Source of the DNA: Paragemmobacter amnigenus
GTDB lineage: Bacteria > Pseudomonadota > Alphaproteobacteria > Rhodobacterales > Rhodobacteraceae
Reading direction: 5' to 3'
DNA: 64,000 bases
NCBI RefSeq assembly: GCF_009908265.2
Contig: NZ_JAAATX020000001.1
Span: 186,001 to 250,000 of the forward strand
Part shown: piece by piece, positions 47,592 to 56,852 of the stretch
Numbering within the stretch: the first letter of the stretch is position 1
Layout of the letters: each line of letters starts with the position of its first letter
Program-made: the position numbers and the translations under genes
The notes under the pieces: model-generated
Seen by the model: only the letters and a program-made list of their open reading frames with translations
Told to the model about the DNA's origin: nothing
The model's database searches: none

Positions 47592-48947
47592 ATGCAGGTT
47601 TCGCTGGTCATTCTTGCGGCGGGTCAGGGGACGCGGATGAATTCCGACCTGCCCAAGGTGCTGCATCAGGTGGGGGCCGCGCCCCTGCTGCACCATGCCA
47701 TGCAAGCCGGCCGCGCGCTGGAGCCGGAGGTGACCGTGGTCGTCACCGGCCACGGGGCCGAGGCCGTGGCCAAGGCCGCGCGCGCCTTTGACGAGGATGT
47801 GCAGACCGTCCTGCAGGAGGAGCAGAAGGGCACCGCCCATGCCGTGCTTCAGGCCGCGCCGCTGTTGCAGGGCGTCGCGGGGGATGCGCTGGTCCTTTAT
47901 GGCGACACGCCCTTCATCCGGCCCGAGACGTTGCAGGCCATGCTCGAGGCCCGCCGCCGCCATGCGGTGGTCGTGCTGGGCTTTCACGCCGCCGATCCGG
48001 GGCGCTATGGCCGTCTGGTGGCAGAGGGCGAGACGCTGGAGCGGATCGTGGAATGGAAGGACGCGACCGCGGCAGAGCGCGCCATAACCCTTTGCAATTC
48101 CGGTGTTCTTTGCGCCGATGCGGGCCGCCTGATGCAGCTTTGCGCAGCTGTGGGCAATGACAATGCGGCGGGCGAGTTCTACCTGACCGACATCGTCGCG
48201 CTGGCGCGGGCCGAGGGGCTTTCGGCGGGGCTCGTGCTGTGTGACGAGGCCGAGACGATGGGGGTGAACACCCGCGCGCAACTGGCAGCGGCCGAGGCGG
48301 CCTTTCAGGCCCGCGCGCGGGCCGAGGCGATGGAGAACGGCGTCACCCTGACCGCGCCGGAGACGGTGTTCTTCGCGCTGGATACGGTGATCGGGCGGGA
48401 TGCGGTGATCGGGCCGAATGTCATCTTCGGCCCCGGCGTCACCATCGAATCCGGTGCCGAGGTCAAGGGTTTCTGCCATCTCGAGGGCTGCCATATCAGC
48501 CGTGGTGCCACCGTCGGCCCCTTTGCCCGCCTGCGCCCCGGTGCCGAACTGGCCGAGGATGTGCATGTCGGCAATTTCGTCGAGATCAAGAACGCCATCC
48601 TGGACGAGGGCGTGAAGGTCGGCCACCTGACCTATCTGGGCGACGCGCAGGTGGGCGAGTTCACAAATATCGGCGCAGGCACCGTGACCTGCAATTATGA
48701 CGGCGTGATGAAGCATCGCACGGTGATCGGCAAGCGCGCCTTCATCGGGTCGGACACGATGCTGGTGGCCCCCGTCACGGTGGGCGACGGCGCGCTGACC
48801 GGATCGGGGTCCGTCATCACCGAGGACGTGCCGCCCGAGGCGGTGGCCATCGGACGCGCCAAGCAGGTGACGAAACCGGGACTTGCGACCAAATTGTTCG
48901 AAAAGTTAAAAGCCATCAAGGCAGCCAAGGCTAAAGGGCAGGAATAA
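47592..48947 (+). CDS. glmU: Bifunctional UDP-N-acetylglucosamine pyrophosphorylase/glucosamine-1-phosphate N-acetyltransferase
   Basis: 451 residues. The N-terminal uridyltransferase has LAAGQGTRMNSDLPKVLH (8-25) and GDTPFI; the C-terminal left-handed beta-helix acetyltransferase has VGNFVEIKNA, GHLTYLGDA and GAGTVTCNYDG. It makes UDP-GlcNAc for peptidoglycan and lipid A. AAGGAAAGGGG lies upstream of ATG 47592. Its stop overlaps the glmS start (TAATG). Confidence 0.97.
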   Translation: MQVSLVILAAGQGTRMNSDLPKVLHQVGAAPLLHHAMQAGRALEPEVTVVVTGHGAEAVAKAARAFDEDVQTVLQEEQKGTAHAVLQAAPLLQGVAGDALVLYGDTPFIRPETLQAMLEARRRHAVVVLGFHAADPGRYGRLVAEGETLERIVEWKDATAAERAITLCNSGVLCADAGRLMQLCAAVGNDNAAGEFYLTDIVALARAEGLSAGLVLCDEAETMGVNTRAQLAAAEAAFQARARAEAMENGVTLTAPETVFFALDTVIGRDAVIGPNVIFGPGVTIESGAEVKGFCHLEGCHISRGATVGPFARLRPGAELAEDVHVGNFVEIKNAILDEGVKVGHLTYLGDAQVGEFTNIGAGTVTCNYDGVMKHRTVIGKRAFIGSDTMLVAPVTVGDGALTGSGSVITEDVPPEAVAIGRAKQVTKPGLATKLFEKLKAIKAAKAKGQE

Positions 48948-50764
48948 TGTGTGGAATTGTAGGGGTCTTGGGCAATCACGAGGCGGCGCCCTTGCTGGTC
49001 GAGGCGCTGAAGCGGCTGGAATATCGCGGCTATGACTCGGCCGGTATCGCCACGGTGAACAAGGGCAGGCTCGACCGCCGCCGCGCCGTGGGCAAGCTGG
49101 TGAACCTGTCGGACCTTCTGGTGCATGAACCCCTCGCCGGAAAGGCGGGCATCGGCCATACCCGCTGGGCCACACATGGCGCGGCAACGGTTACCAATGC
49201 CCATCCCCACCGCGCGGGGCCCGTGGCGGTGGTCCATAACGGGATCATCGAGAATTTCCGCGAGCTGCGCGAGGAGCTGGCCACCCACGGCCTTGTGCAG
49301 GAATCCCAGACCGATACCGAAACCGTGGCCCTGCTGGCGCAGATGTACATGTCGCGCGGCATGACGCCGGTGGAGGCCGCACGCGCCACGCTGGGCCGCC
49401 TGCACGGGGCCTTTGCGCTGTGCTTCCTGTTCGACGGGCATGACGACCTGATGATCGCCGCCCGCAAAGGCAGCCCGCTGGCCATCGGCCATGGCAAGGG
49501 CGAGATGTTCGTGGGCTCCGACGCCATCGCGCTGGCGCCCATGACCGACCGCATCACCTATCTGGAAGAGGGCGACTGGGCCGTCATCACCCGCAGCGGG
49601 GCCGAGATCTTCGACGCCGAGGACCGCCGCGCCAACCGCGCCGAGACGCGCATCCAGATCGACGCCGCGCGGATCGAGAAGGGCGGCTACAAGCATTTCA
49701 TGGCGAAAGAGATTGCCGAGCAGCCGGTGGTGATTGCCGATGCGCTGAAACATTACACCACGCCCGAAGGCGGGCTGCGCCTGCCCGAAGGCGTTGATTT
49801 CAAAGGCGTCGACCGGATCACCATGGTCGCCTGCGGCACGGCCTCCTATGCCTGCCACGTGGCGAAATACTGGTTCGAGCAGATCGCGGGATTGCCCGCC
49901 GAGATCGATATCGCCTCGGAGTTCCGCTACCGCGAACCGCCGCTGTCGGGGCAAAGCTGGGCCGTCTTCGTCAGCCAGTCGGGCGAGACGGCAGATACGC
50001 TGGCCGCGCTGCGCTATGCGCGCGACAAGGTGGCGAGGATCGTGTCGGTGGTGAATGTGCCCACATCCTCCATCGCGCGGGAAAGCGACCTGTCGCTGCC
50101 CATCCTTGCGGGGGTGGAGGTGGGCGTGGCCTCGACCAAGGCCTTTACCTGCCAGTTGACGGTGCTTGCGCTGATGGCGGTCAAGGCGGGGCTGGATCGG
50201 GGGCGGCTGACGGCGGAACAGGCGGCGGCGCATCTGGGAAGCTTGCGCAACCTGCCCGGGCTTATGAACCACGCGCTGGGTCTGTCAGGCGTGATCGCCG
50301 AGGTGGCAGAAGAACTGGCCGAGGCGCAGGATGTGCTGTTTCTCGGTCGGGGCGCGATGTATCCGCTGGCGCTGGAAGGCGCGCTGAAACTGAAGGAAAT
50401 CAGCTATATACATGCCGAGGGCTATGCGTCCGGCGAGTTGAAGCACGGTCCCATCGCGCTGATCGATGCGCGGGTGCCGGTGATCGTTCTGGCGCCACGG
50501 GACGGGCTGTTCGACAAGACCGTGTCGAACATGCAGGAGGTCATGGCGCGGCATGGCAAGGTGCTCTTGATCTCGGACGCGGCGGGGGTGGAAGAGGCGG
50601 GCGCCGGCGTCTGGAAGACGCTGGTCCTGCCCGAGGTGGAGGCGGCCTTCGCGCCCATCCTCTATGCCGTTCCGGCGCAGTTGCTGGCCTATCACACGGC
50701 CATCGCCAAGGGCACGGATGTGGACCAGCCGCGCAATCTGGCGAAGTCGGTGACGGTGGAATGA
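48947..50764 (+). CDS. glmS: Glutamine--fructose-6-phosphate aminotransferase
   Basis: 605 residues. It makes glucosamine-6-phosphate from fructose-6-phosphate and glutamine. The N-terminal nucleophile is C2 in MCGIVGVLGNHEAA; HTRWATHGA follows. Two SIS domains hold SQSGETADTLAALR and EGYASGELKHGPIALID, and the chain ends DQPRNLAKSVTVE. There is no room for a glmS ribozyme, since the start overlaps glmU. An AlkD-like gene overlaps its end by four bases. Confidence 0.98.
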   Translation: MCGIVGVLGNHEAAPLLVEALKRLEYRGYDSAGIATVNKGRLDRRRAVGKLVNLSDLLVHEPLAGKAGIGHTRWATHGAATVTNAHPHRAGPVAVVHNGIIENFRELREELATHGLVQESQTDTETVALLAQMYMSRGMTPVEAARATLGRLHGAFALCFLFDGHDDLMIAARKGSPLAIGHGKGEMFVGSDAIALAPMTDRITYLEEGDWAVITRSGAEIFDAEDRRANRAETRIQIDAARIEKGGYKHFMAKEIAEQPVVIADALKHYTTPEGGLRLPEGVDFKGVDRITMVACGTASYACHVAKYWFEQIAGLPAEIDIASEFRYREPPLSGQSWAVFVSQSGETADTLAALRYARDKVARIVSVVNVPTSSIARESDLSLPILAGVEVGVASTKAFTCQLTVLALMAVKAGLDRGRLTAEQAAAHLGSLRNLPGLMNHALGLSGVIAEVAEELAEAQDVLFLGRGAMYPLALEGALKLKEISYIHAEGYASGELKHGPIALIDARVPVIVLAPRDGLFDKTVSNMQEVMARHGKVLLISDAAGVEEAGAGVWKTLVLPEVEAAFAPILYAVPAQLLAYHTAIAKGTDVDQPRNLAKSVTVE

Positions 50765-51432
50765 TCGGGGAGGCGCTGGCCCGGCTGGAGGCTTTGGCGG
50801 ATGCCGGGCGGGCGGCCGAGATGGCGGAGTATCACAAGGTTTCGCGGCGATATCTTGGGGTTACGGTCCCCGAGGTCGAGGAGCTGGTGGCAGAATGGCG
50901 CGCCGCGCTGACGGTGGAGGAACGGGTCGCGCTGGCGGGCGGGCTGTGGGAGACGGATGTCCACGAGGCGATGGTGGCGGCGGCGAAACTGCTGACGCAG
51001 GCGCGGCTGCGCCCCGATCAGGCGGCGTGGGAGATGATTGCCGGCTGGGTGGAGCGGTTCGACGGCTGGGCCGTGTCGGACCATGCCGCCATCGCGGCGC
51101 AGAAGCGGCTGGTGGCCGATCCCGCGCGGATCGCGGTGGTGGAGGGCTGGACGGTCCATCCCAACATGTGGACCCGCCGCGCGGCGCTGGTTGCGACCCT
51201 GCCCTGGGCCAAGATGAATTTCCCGAAAGATCAGGACCTTGCCATCCGCGAGCAGGCGCTGGGATGGGCGGCGGATTACGTGGCCGACCGCGACTGGTTC
51301 ATCCAGAAGGCGGTGGCATGGTGGCTGCGCGACCTGTCCAAGCATGATGCGGCACGGGTGCGGGTGTTCCTTGACGGCCCCGGCGCAGGGTTGAAGTCCT
51401 TTGCGCGGAAAGAGGCGGGCAAATATCTGTGA
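50761..51432 (+). CDS. DNA alkylation repair protein, AlkD-like
   Basis: 223 residues of HEAT-like helices: KVSRRYLGVTVPEVEELVAEWR, WETDVHEAMVAAAKLL, VDHAAI-type VSDHAAIAAQKRL and WTVHPNMWTRRAALVATLPW, then DWFIQKAVAWWLRDLSKHD. AlkD enzymes excise positively charged alkylated bases without flipping them. The conserved Trp and Asp of the AlkD site probably correspond to residues in the WTVHPNMW-WTRR and VADRDWFIQKA segments. It overlaps glmS by ATGA, an odd partner for an envelope precursor gene. Confidence 0.85.
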   Translation: MIGEALARLEALADAGRAAEMAEYHKVSRRYLGVTVPEVEELVAEWRAALTVEERVALAGGLWETDVHEAMVAAAKLLTQARLRPDQAAWEMIAGWVERFDGWAVSDHAAIAAQKRLVADPARIAVVEGWTVHPNMWTRRAALVATLPWAKMNFPKDQDLAIREQALGWAADYVADRDWFIQKAVAWWLRDLSKHDAARVRVFLDGPGAGLKSFARKEAGKYL

Positions 51433-51454
51433 TACTTGCGCTTCTGTCGGGCCG

Positions 51455-51504
51455 CCGGGGGTTTCACCCCCGGACCCCCAGGGTATTTGGGCCGAGATGA
51501 AGGG
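51455..51504 (+). repeat. Dispersed intergenic repeat, diverged copy
   Basis: CCGGGGG (51455-51461) pairs with CCCCCGG (51467-51473) around TTTCA, followed by GACCCCCAGGGTATTTGGG. In reverse complement this matches the order of elements at 21126-21178. It lies 22 bases after the AlkD-like stop and may end the glmUS transcript. Confidence 0.6.
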
Positions 51505-51667
51505 GCAGGTCACGGGGCGTTAACCTTCACGGTTTGTCAATGCGCCCCGGGGTGCGGGGTTTCGCTGCCTGCCCCCGCTTGATCTGCGACCAATGTCTGC
51601 CGTCTTTGCCCCTTTGCGTGACGGTTCCTGCCTTGCGAGGGTGGCGCGCAACCCTTACCTTTCCGTT

Positions 51668-52681
51668 ATGGACACGCGCGCCGCCCCCCTGATCGACCCT
51701 TTTGCCCGACCGATTTCCTATCTTCGGGTCTCGGTCACGGACCGCTGCGATTTCCGCTGCGTCTATTGCATGGCGGAAAACATGACCTTCCTGCCCAAGG
51801 CGGATTTGCTGTCGCTGGAAGAGCTGGACCGGCTCTGCTCTGCCTTTGTCCGGCTGGGGGTGGAGAAGCTGCGGATCACGGGCGGGGAGCCGCTGGTGCG
51901 CAAGGGCATCATGACCTTTTTCCGCGCCATGTCGCGGCATCTGGACAGTGGCGGGCTGCGCGAATTGACGCTGACGACCAACGGGTCGCAGCTTGCGAAA
52001 TACGCGGCAGAGTTGGCCGATTGCGGGGTCAGGCGCATCAACGTTTCCGTCGATACGCTTGATTCCAAGAAGTTTTCCGACATCACGCGCTGGGGGCGGT
52101 TGGGGCAGGTTCTGGACGGGATCGCGGCGGCGAAGGCGGCCGGGTTGCGGGTGAAGATCAATGCCGTCGCCTTGAAGGGGTTCAACGAGGACGAGCAGTT
52201 TTCGATGACCGAATGGTGCGCGGCGGAGGGGCATGACCTGACGTGGATCGAGGTCATGCCGATGGGCGATCTGGGCAATGAGGACCGGCTGGACCAGTAC
52301 TGGAGCCTGAAGGATGTCCGCGCCCGCTATGCCGAACGGTTCACCGTGACGGACCTTGCCGAGCGGACGGGGGGCCCTGCGCGCTATGTGAGGCTGGAGG
52401 AGACGGGGCAAAAGGTGGGGTTCATCACGCCGCTGACCCACAATTTCTGCGAAAGCTGCAACCGCGTGCGGCTGACCTGCACGGGCGAATTGTACATGTG
52501 TCTGGGGCAGGAGGACATGGCCGACCTGCGCGCGCCCCTGCGGGCGAGCGGGGATGACGCGCTGGTCGAGGCGGCGATCCGCGCGGCGATTGCGAGGAAG
52601 CCCAAGGGGCATGACTTCGACTATTCGCGCCAGACGGTCAAAGGGCAGATGACGCGGCATATGAGCCATACGGGCGGCTGA
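51668..52681 (+). CDS. moaA: GTP 3',8-cyclase
   Basis: 337 residues from ATG 51668, where family similarity starts; the upstream ATG 51593 adds 25 unrelated residues. A radical SAM enzyme that starts molybdopterin synthesis from GTP. The SAM cluster is C27, C31 and C34; the substrate cluster is C261, C264 and C278. [11 protein letters not shown] and the C-terminal GG needed for activation (HMSHTGG) are present. It stands alone, without moaBCDE. Confidence 0.97.
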   Translation: MDTRAAPLIDPFARPISYLRVSVTDRCDFRCVYCMAENMTFLPKADLLSLEELDRLCSAFVRLGVEKLRITGGEPLVRKGIMTFFRAMSRHLDSGGLRELTLTTNGSQLAKYAAELADCGVRRINVSVDTLDSKKFSDITRWGRLGQVLDGIAAAKAAGLRVKINAVALKGFNEDEQFSMTEWCAAEGHDLTWIEVMPMGDLGNEDRLDQYWSLKDVRARYAERFTVTDLAERTGGPARYVRLEETGQKVGFITPLTHNFCESCNRVRLTCTGELYMCLGQEDMADLRAPLRASGDDALVEAAIRAAIARKPKGHDFDYSRQTVKGQMTRHMSHTGG

Positions 52682-52739
52682 GCGCGGCGTGCAAGTCACG
52701 GGGAACGCTGCATTTACCGGCGGGGCGGGCCGAAACGGG

Positions 52740-52787
52740 CCGTACCGGCGGCTGTGCCGACGGGTGTACCGCAGGCTGTACATACGC
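52740..52787 (+). repeat. 12-bp-period tandem repeat, four units, upstream of cydA
   Basis: Units are CCGTACCGGCGG, CTGTGCCGACGG, GTGTACCGCAGG and CTGTACATACGC. They share a C/G-TGTACCG core with the three units at 19505-19540. The block lies in the 234-base gap between moaA and cydA, 58 bases after moaA's stop. Confidence 0.7.
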
Positions 52788-52915
52788 ACGCTTGCGGAAG
52801 GCTGCGTTAACCACTGGGCGCGGATTGACAGCCTGTCGCATGGGGCAGCGGGTCGCAGACCCCTCGTATCGCGGGGCATCCGGCCTATCTGACGGGCAGG
52901 TCAGAAAGGTGCATC

Positions 52916-54274
52916 ATGGATACGCTTTTGCTTTCCCGCATCCAGTTCGCGGCGAATATCTCTTTCCACATCCTGTTTCCCACCATCACCATCGCGCTGG
53001 GCTGGGTGCTGCTGTTCTTCAAGCTGCGCTTCAACCGGACGGGCGAGAGGAAGTGGATGGATCTGTACCTGTTCTGGGTGAAGGTCTTTGCCCTGTCCTT
53101 TGCGATGGGGGTCGTGTCGGGGATCACCATGTCCTTCCAGTTCGGCACCAACTGGCCCGGCTTCATGGAGACGGTGGGGAATGTGGCGGGGCCGCTGCTG
53201 GCCTATGAGGTGCTGACGGCGTTTTTCCTCGAGGCCGTTTTCCTTGGGATCATGCTGTTCGGGGCCTCCCGCGTGCCCGGGTGGCTGCATACGCTGGCGA
53301 CATTCCTTGTGGCCTTCGGCACGACGATGAGCGCGTTCTGGATTCTGGTCCTGAACAGCTGGATGCATACGCCTGCGGGGCATGAGCTGCGCGACGGGGT
53401 GGTCTACGCCGCGGATTGGTGGGCGATCATCTTCAACCCGTCGATGCCCTATCGCCTGACCCATATGCTGCTGGCGAGCGGGCTGACCGTGGCCTTCCTG
53501 ATCGCGGGGCTGTCGGCCTATCGCCTGTTGCGGGGGGATCGCGCGGCGGAGGTGGCGACGGGGCTGCGCTTTGGCGTGATCCTTGGCGCGGTGCTGATCC
53601 CCGCGCAGATCGTGGCGGGCGACATGCACGGGCTGAACACGCTGGAGCATCAGCCCGCAAAGGTGGCGGCGATGGAGGGGAACTGGGAGACGCAGGGCAA
53701 TGTGCCGCTGCTGCTCTTCGCCCTGCCGGATGAGGTGGCGCGGGAAAACCGGCTCGAGCTGGGGATACCGTCCATGGCATCGGTGATCCTGAAGCATGAC
53801 CCTGCAGGGGTGGTGCCGGGGTTGGATGATTTCGTGGCGGCGGACGGCACGGTGCTGCATCCCCCTGTGGCGGCGGTCTTCTGGTCCTTCCGCGTGATGG
53901 TGGGGATCGGCGTGCTGATGCTGCTGGTCAGTTGGGGGGCGGCCTTCCTGATCTGGCGGCGCGGGGTCGAGGGGGTGCCGCGCCCTGCCCTGATGGGCCT
54001 GACGGCGATGAGCTTTGCCGGATGGGGCGCCACGCTGGCCGGATGGTACACGACCGAGATCGGGCGGCAGCCGTGGCTGGTGCAGGGGGTGCTGACGGTG
54101 GAGCAGGCGGTGGGCGACATCGCGTCGGGCATGGTGGCGACGACGCTGGTGGCCTATCTGCTGGTCTATGCGGCGCTGCTGGCGGCCTATGTCGGCGTGA
54201 TCTTCCATCTGGCGCGCAAGGGCGGGCGCTATGATGCGCCCGTGGCCAGCCCCGGCATGCAGCCTGCGGAGTGA
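52916..54274 (+). CDS. cydA: Cytochrome bd-type quinol oxidase subunit I, cyanide-insensitive type
   Basis: 452 residues against 522 in E. coli, with a short Q-loop, as in the CioA group. It binds hemes b558, b595 and d. H18 (NISFHILFPTI) is a heme ligand; RLTHMLLASG and GWYTTEIGRQPWLVQGVL are conserved, as is GDMHGLNTLEHQPAKVAAMEG. About nine membrane helices. AGAAAGGT lies ahead of ATG 52916. This oxidase supports growth at low oxygen or when heme-copper oxidases are blocked. Confidence 0.96.
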   Translation: MDTLLLSRIQFAANISFHILFPTITIALGWVLLFFKLRFNRTGERKWMDLYLFWVKVFALSFAMGVVSGITMSFQFGTNWPGFMETVGNVAGPLLAYEVLTAFFLEAVFLGIMLFGASRVPGWLHTLATFLVAFGTTMSAFWILVLNSWMHTPAGHELRDGVVYAADWWAIIFNPSMPYRLTHMLLASGLTVAFLIAGLSAYRLLRGDRAAEVATGLRFGVILGAVLIPAQIVAGDMHGLNTLEHQPAKVAAMEGNWETQGNVPLLLFALPDEVARENRLELGIPSMASVILKHDPAGVVPGLDDFVAADGTVLHPPVAAVFWSFRVMVGIGVLMLLVSWGAAFLIWRRGVEGVPRPALMGLTAMSFAGWGATLAGWYTTEIGRQPWLVQGVLTVEQAVGDIASGMVATTLVAYLLVYAALLAAYVGVIFHLARKGGRYDAPVASPGMQPAE

Positions 54275-55278
54275 TGGCCATGTTCGATCCTGTCGCCCTG
54301 CCCCTGATCTTTGCCGCGCTGATGGGGGTTTCCATCCTGCTTTACGTGGTCCTCGACGGGTTCGACCTTGGCGTGGGCCTGCTGTTCCCCTTTGCCGATG
54401 AGGGTGAGCGGGATCGCATGGTCGCCTCGATCGGGCCGTTCTGGGATGCCAATGAAACATGGCTGGTGCTGGCGATCGGCATCCTGCTGGTGGCCTTTCC
54501 GGTCGCGCACGGGGATATCCTGACCGCGCTTTACCTGCCGGTGGCGGTGATGCTGATCGGGCTGATCCTGCGCGGCGTGGCCTTCGAGTTCCGCGCCAAG
54601 GCGCCCTTGGGGCACAAGCGGCCATGGGATGCGGCCTTCTGGGCGGGGTCCTTGATGACGGCGCTGGCGCAGGGTTTCATGCTGGGGATGTATGTGATGG
54701 GGCTGGAATGGACATGGGCCAAGGTGGCCTTCGCGCTGGGAACGGCGGGGGCGCTGGCCGTGGCCTATAGCTTCATCGGGGCGGGTTGGGTGATCCTCAA
54801 GACCGACGGGGTGTTGCAGCGGAAGGCCGTCGGCTGGGCGCGGGGCGGGATATGGGGGATGGTGCTGGGGATGGGGGCGGTGTCGGTGGCGACGCCCTTG
54901 GTGAGCGCGCGCATCTTCGACAAGTGGTTCCGCTTTCCCGAGATCGTGGCGCTGGCGCCTTTACCGCTGATGTCGGGGCTGCTGGTGGCGCTGCTCTGGC
55001 TCGCGCTGCGGCGGTTGCCGACGGCGAATGACAGTTTCGCGTGGTTTCCCTTTGCGGGGGCGGTGGTGCTGATGGTGCTGGGCTTCTTCGGGATGGCCTA
55101 CAGCTTTTACCCCTATATCGTGCCGGAAAAGCTGACCATCTGGCAGGCGGCGGCGGCGACCGAGTCGTTGGCGATCATCCTTGTCGGCACCTTGGTCGTG
55201 TTGCCGATGATCCTTGGCTATACGGTGCTGGCCTATGTGATCTTCCGCGGGAAGGCCACGAAGCTGAGCTATGACTAG
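54274..55278 (+). CDS. cydB: Cytochrome bd-type quinol oxidase subunit II
   Basis: 334 residues from ATG 54274, directly overlapping the cydA stop (TGATG); GTG 54271 and ATG 54280 are also possible. Conserved segments are LYVVLDGFDLGVGLLFPF, SIGPFWDANETWLVLAIG and FPVAHGDILTALYLPV. Eight or nine membrane helices. No small cydX-like gene follows; the stop shares the palindrome CTAG with the convergent DUF1304 gene. Confidence 0.96.
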   Translation: MAMFDPVALPLIFAALMGVSILLYVVLDGFDLGVGLLFPFADEGERDRMVASIGPFWDANETWLVLAIGILLVAFPVAHGDILTALYLPVAVMLIGLILRGVAFEFRAKAPLGHKRPWDAAFWAGSLMTALAQGFMLGMYVMGLEWTWAKVAFALGTAGALAVAYSFIGAGWVILKTDGVLQRKAVGWARGGIWGMVLGMGAVSVATPLVSARIFDKWFRFPEIVALAPLPLMSGLLVALLWLALRRLPTANDSFAWFPFAGAVVLMVLGFFGMAYSFYPYIVPEKLTIWQAAAATESLAIILVGTLVVLPMILGYTVLAYVIFRGKATKLSYD

Positions 55279-55634
55279 AGGCGCAGCGTAACGGCGGCCA
55301 AGGCGAGGGCGGCGGGCACCGCTTGTACGAAGAGGATGCGGCGGGAGGCGGTGGCGGCACCGTAAAGGCCCGCGACGAGGACGCAGGCGAGAAAGAAGAT
55401 AGCCAGCGGGCGCCCCCATGAGGTGACGCCCTCTGCCACGGCCCAGATCAGGCCCGCGGCGAGGAAGCCGTTATACAGGCCCTGATTGGCCGCCATCACG
55501 CGGGTTGCCTGCGCGAATTCCTCGGTCGTGCCAAAGGCGCGGCGGGTGCGGGGATGGGTCCAGCGGACCATTTCCAGCCACAGGATATAAAGGTGCAGCG
55601 CGGCGATGGCAGCGGTCAGGGTAGTGGCGATCAT
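55275..55634 (-). CDS. DUF1304 family membrane protein
   Basis: 119 residues with four membrane helices: IATTLTAAIAALHLYILWLEMVRW, then GTTEEFAQATRVMAANQGLYNGFLAAGLIWA, and two more. The RAFGTTEEFAQ-ANQGLYNGFLAAGL pattern is the DUF1304 signature. Function unknown. Its start overlaps the stop of the upstream M20 gene by four bases and its own stop overlaps that of cydB. Confidence 0.88.
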   Translation of the reverse strand: MIATTLTAAIAALHLYILWLEMVRWTHPRTRRAFGTTEEFAQATRVMAANQGLYNGFLAAGLIWAVAEGVTSWGRPLAIFFLACVLVAGLYGAATASRRILFVQAVPAALALAAVTLRL

Positions 55635-56797
55635 GAAGCGGGCATCCGCGATTCCACCATCCCCGCATACCAGCTTGCTCCGAAGGGGATGACATTGTCG
55701 TCGAAATTGTAGGCGGGGTGGTGGACCATCGCCGTGTCGCCATTGCCCACGAAGATATAGGCGCCGGGGCGTTCGTTCAGCATGAAGCTGAAATCCTCGG
55801 CCCCCATCAGGGGCGCGGTGTCGGGGTCGACATGGCCCGAGACCTGACGCGCCACTTCGACCGCGTAATCGGTGTTTTCGGGGGCGTTGACGGTGACGGG
55901 ATAGCCGCGGGAATAGGCGACCGTCGCGGTGGCCCCCAGCGCCATGGCCGTGCCCTGCACGATTTCGGCGATGCGGCGTTCGACGAAGTCCTGCACCGCG
56001 TGGTCCATGGTGCGGACCGTGCCCTTCATCTTCACCACCTGCGGGATGACGTTATGGGCGGTGCTATCGGTTTCCACCGTGCAGACCGATACGACGACCT
56101 GCTTCAGCGGGTCCACGTTGCGCGAGGCGATGGTCTGCAGCGCCACGATGACATGGGCCGCGACCACGGTCGTATCCACGCAGTCATGCGGTTTCGCGGC
56201 ATGGCCGCCTTTGCCGGTCACCGTCACCTCGAACTGGTCGGCGGCGGCCATCAGCGCGCCCTTGCGGATGGCGAAATGGCCCACGGGGATGCCGGGCATG
56301 TTGTGCATCCCGTAGACCTCCTGGATCCCCCAGCGGTCCATCATCCCGTCCGCCACCATCTCGCGCCCACCGCCGCCGCCCTCTTCGGCGGGCTGGAAGA
56401 TCACGACCGTCGTGCCGTCGAAATTCCGCGTCTCGGCCAGATACTTGGCCGCGCCCAGCAGCATGGCGGTGTGCCCGTCATGGCCGCAGGCATGCATCTT
56501 GCCCGGCGTCTTGGAGGCATAGGGCACGCCCGTCTGTTCGATGATCGGCAGCGCGTCCATGTCGGCGCGCAGGCCCACGACGCGGCCCGCCGTGTCGGTC
56601 TTGCCCTTGATGACACCCACGACGCCGGTGCGCCCGATCCCCTCCACCACCTCGTCACAGCCGAAGGAGCGCAGCAGCTCGGCCACCCGCGCCGCGGTGC
56701 GGTGGACATCGAAGAGCAGTTCGGGATGTTCGTGGAAATCGCGCCGCCATGCGGTGATCTCGGGCAGCAGTTCGGCAAAGCGGTTCTTGACGGGCAT
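55631..56797 (-). CDS. M20 family amidohydrolase (hippurate hydrolase/aminoacylase-like)
   Basis: 388 residues from ATG 56797 with AAAGGAG upstream. M20D metal ligands are in CGHDGHTAML, QPAEEGGGGG and GMHNMPGIPVGH; GKGGHAAKPHDCVDT lies in the dimerisation domain and LMGAEDFSFML near the end. The group hydrolyses N-acyl amino acids such as hippurate; the true substrate is not predictable. It is 55 bases downstream of the Hsp70-like gene on the same strand. Confidence 0.9.
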   Translation of the reverse strand: MPVKNRFAELLPEITAWRRDFHEHPELLFDVHRTAARVAELLRSFGCDEVVEGIGRTGVVGVIKGKTDTAGRVVGLRADMDALPIIEQTGVPYASKTPGKMHACGHDGHTAMLLGAAKYLAETRNFDGTTVVIFQPAEEGGGGGREMVADGMMDRWGIQEVYGMHNMPGIPVGHFAIRKGALMAAADQFEVTVTGKGGHAAKPHDCVDTTVVAAHVIVALQTIASRNVDPLKQVVVSVCTVETDSTAHNVIPQVVKMKGTVRTMDHAVQDFVERRIAEIVQGTAMALGATATVAYSRGYPVTVNAPENTDYAVEVARQVSGHVDPDTAPLMGAEDFSFMLNERPGAYIFVGNGDTAMVHHPAYNFDDNVIPFGASWYAGMVESRMPAS

Positions 56798-56852
56798 GGC
56801 GGGTCTCCTTTGGCGCAAAGCCTAGCGCCCTGCCCGCGCGACGCAAGCGCGA

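Noticed and set aside
52826-52842. Possible FNR-type operator (TTGACAGCCTGTCGCA) before cydA.
   Set aside because: The right half does not match ATCAA, so the site lacks the dyad of an FNR box.
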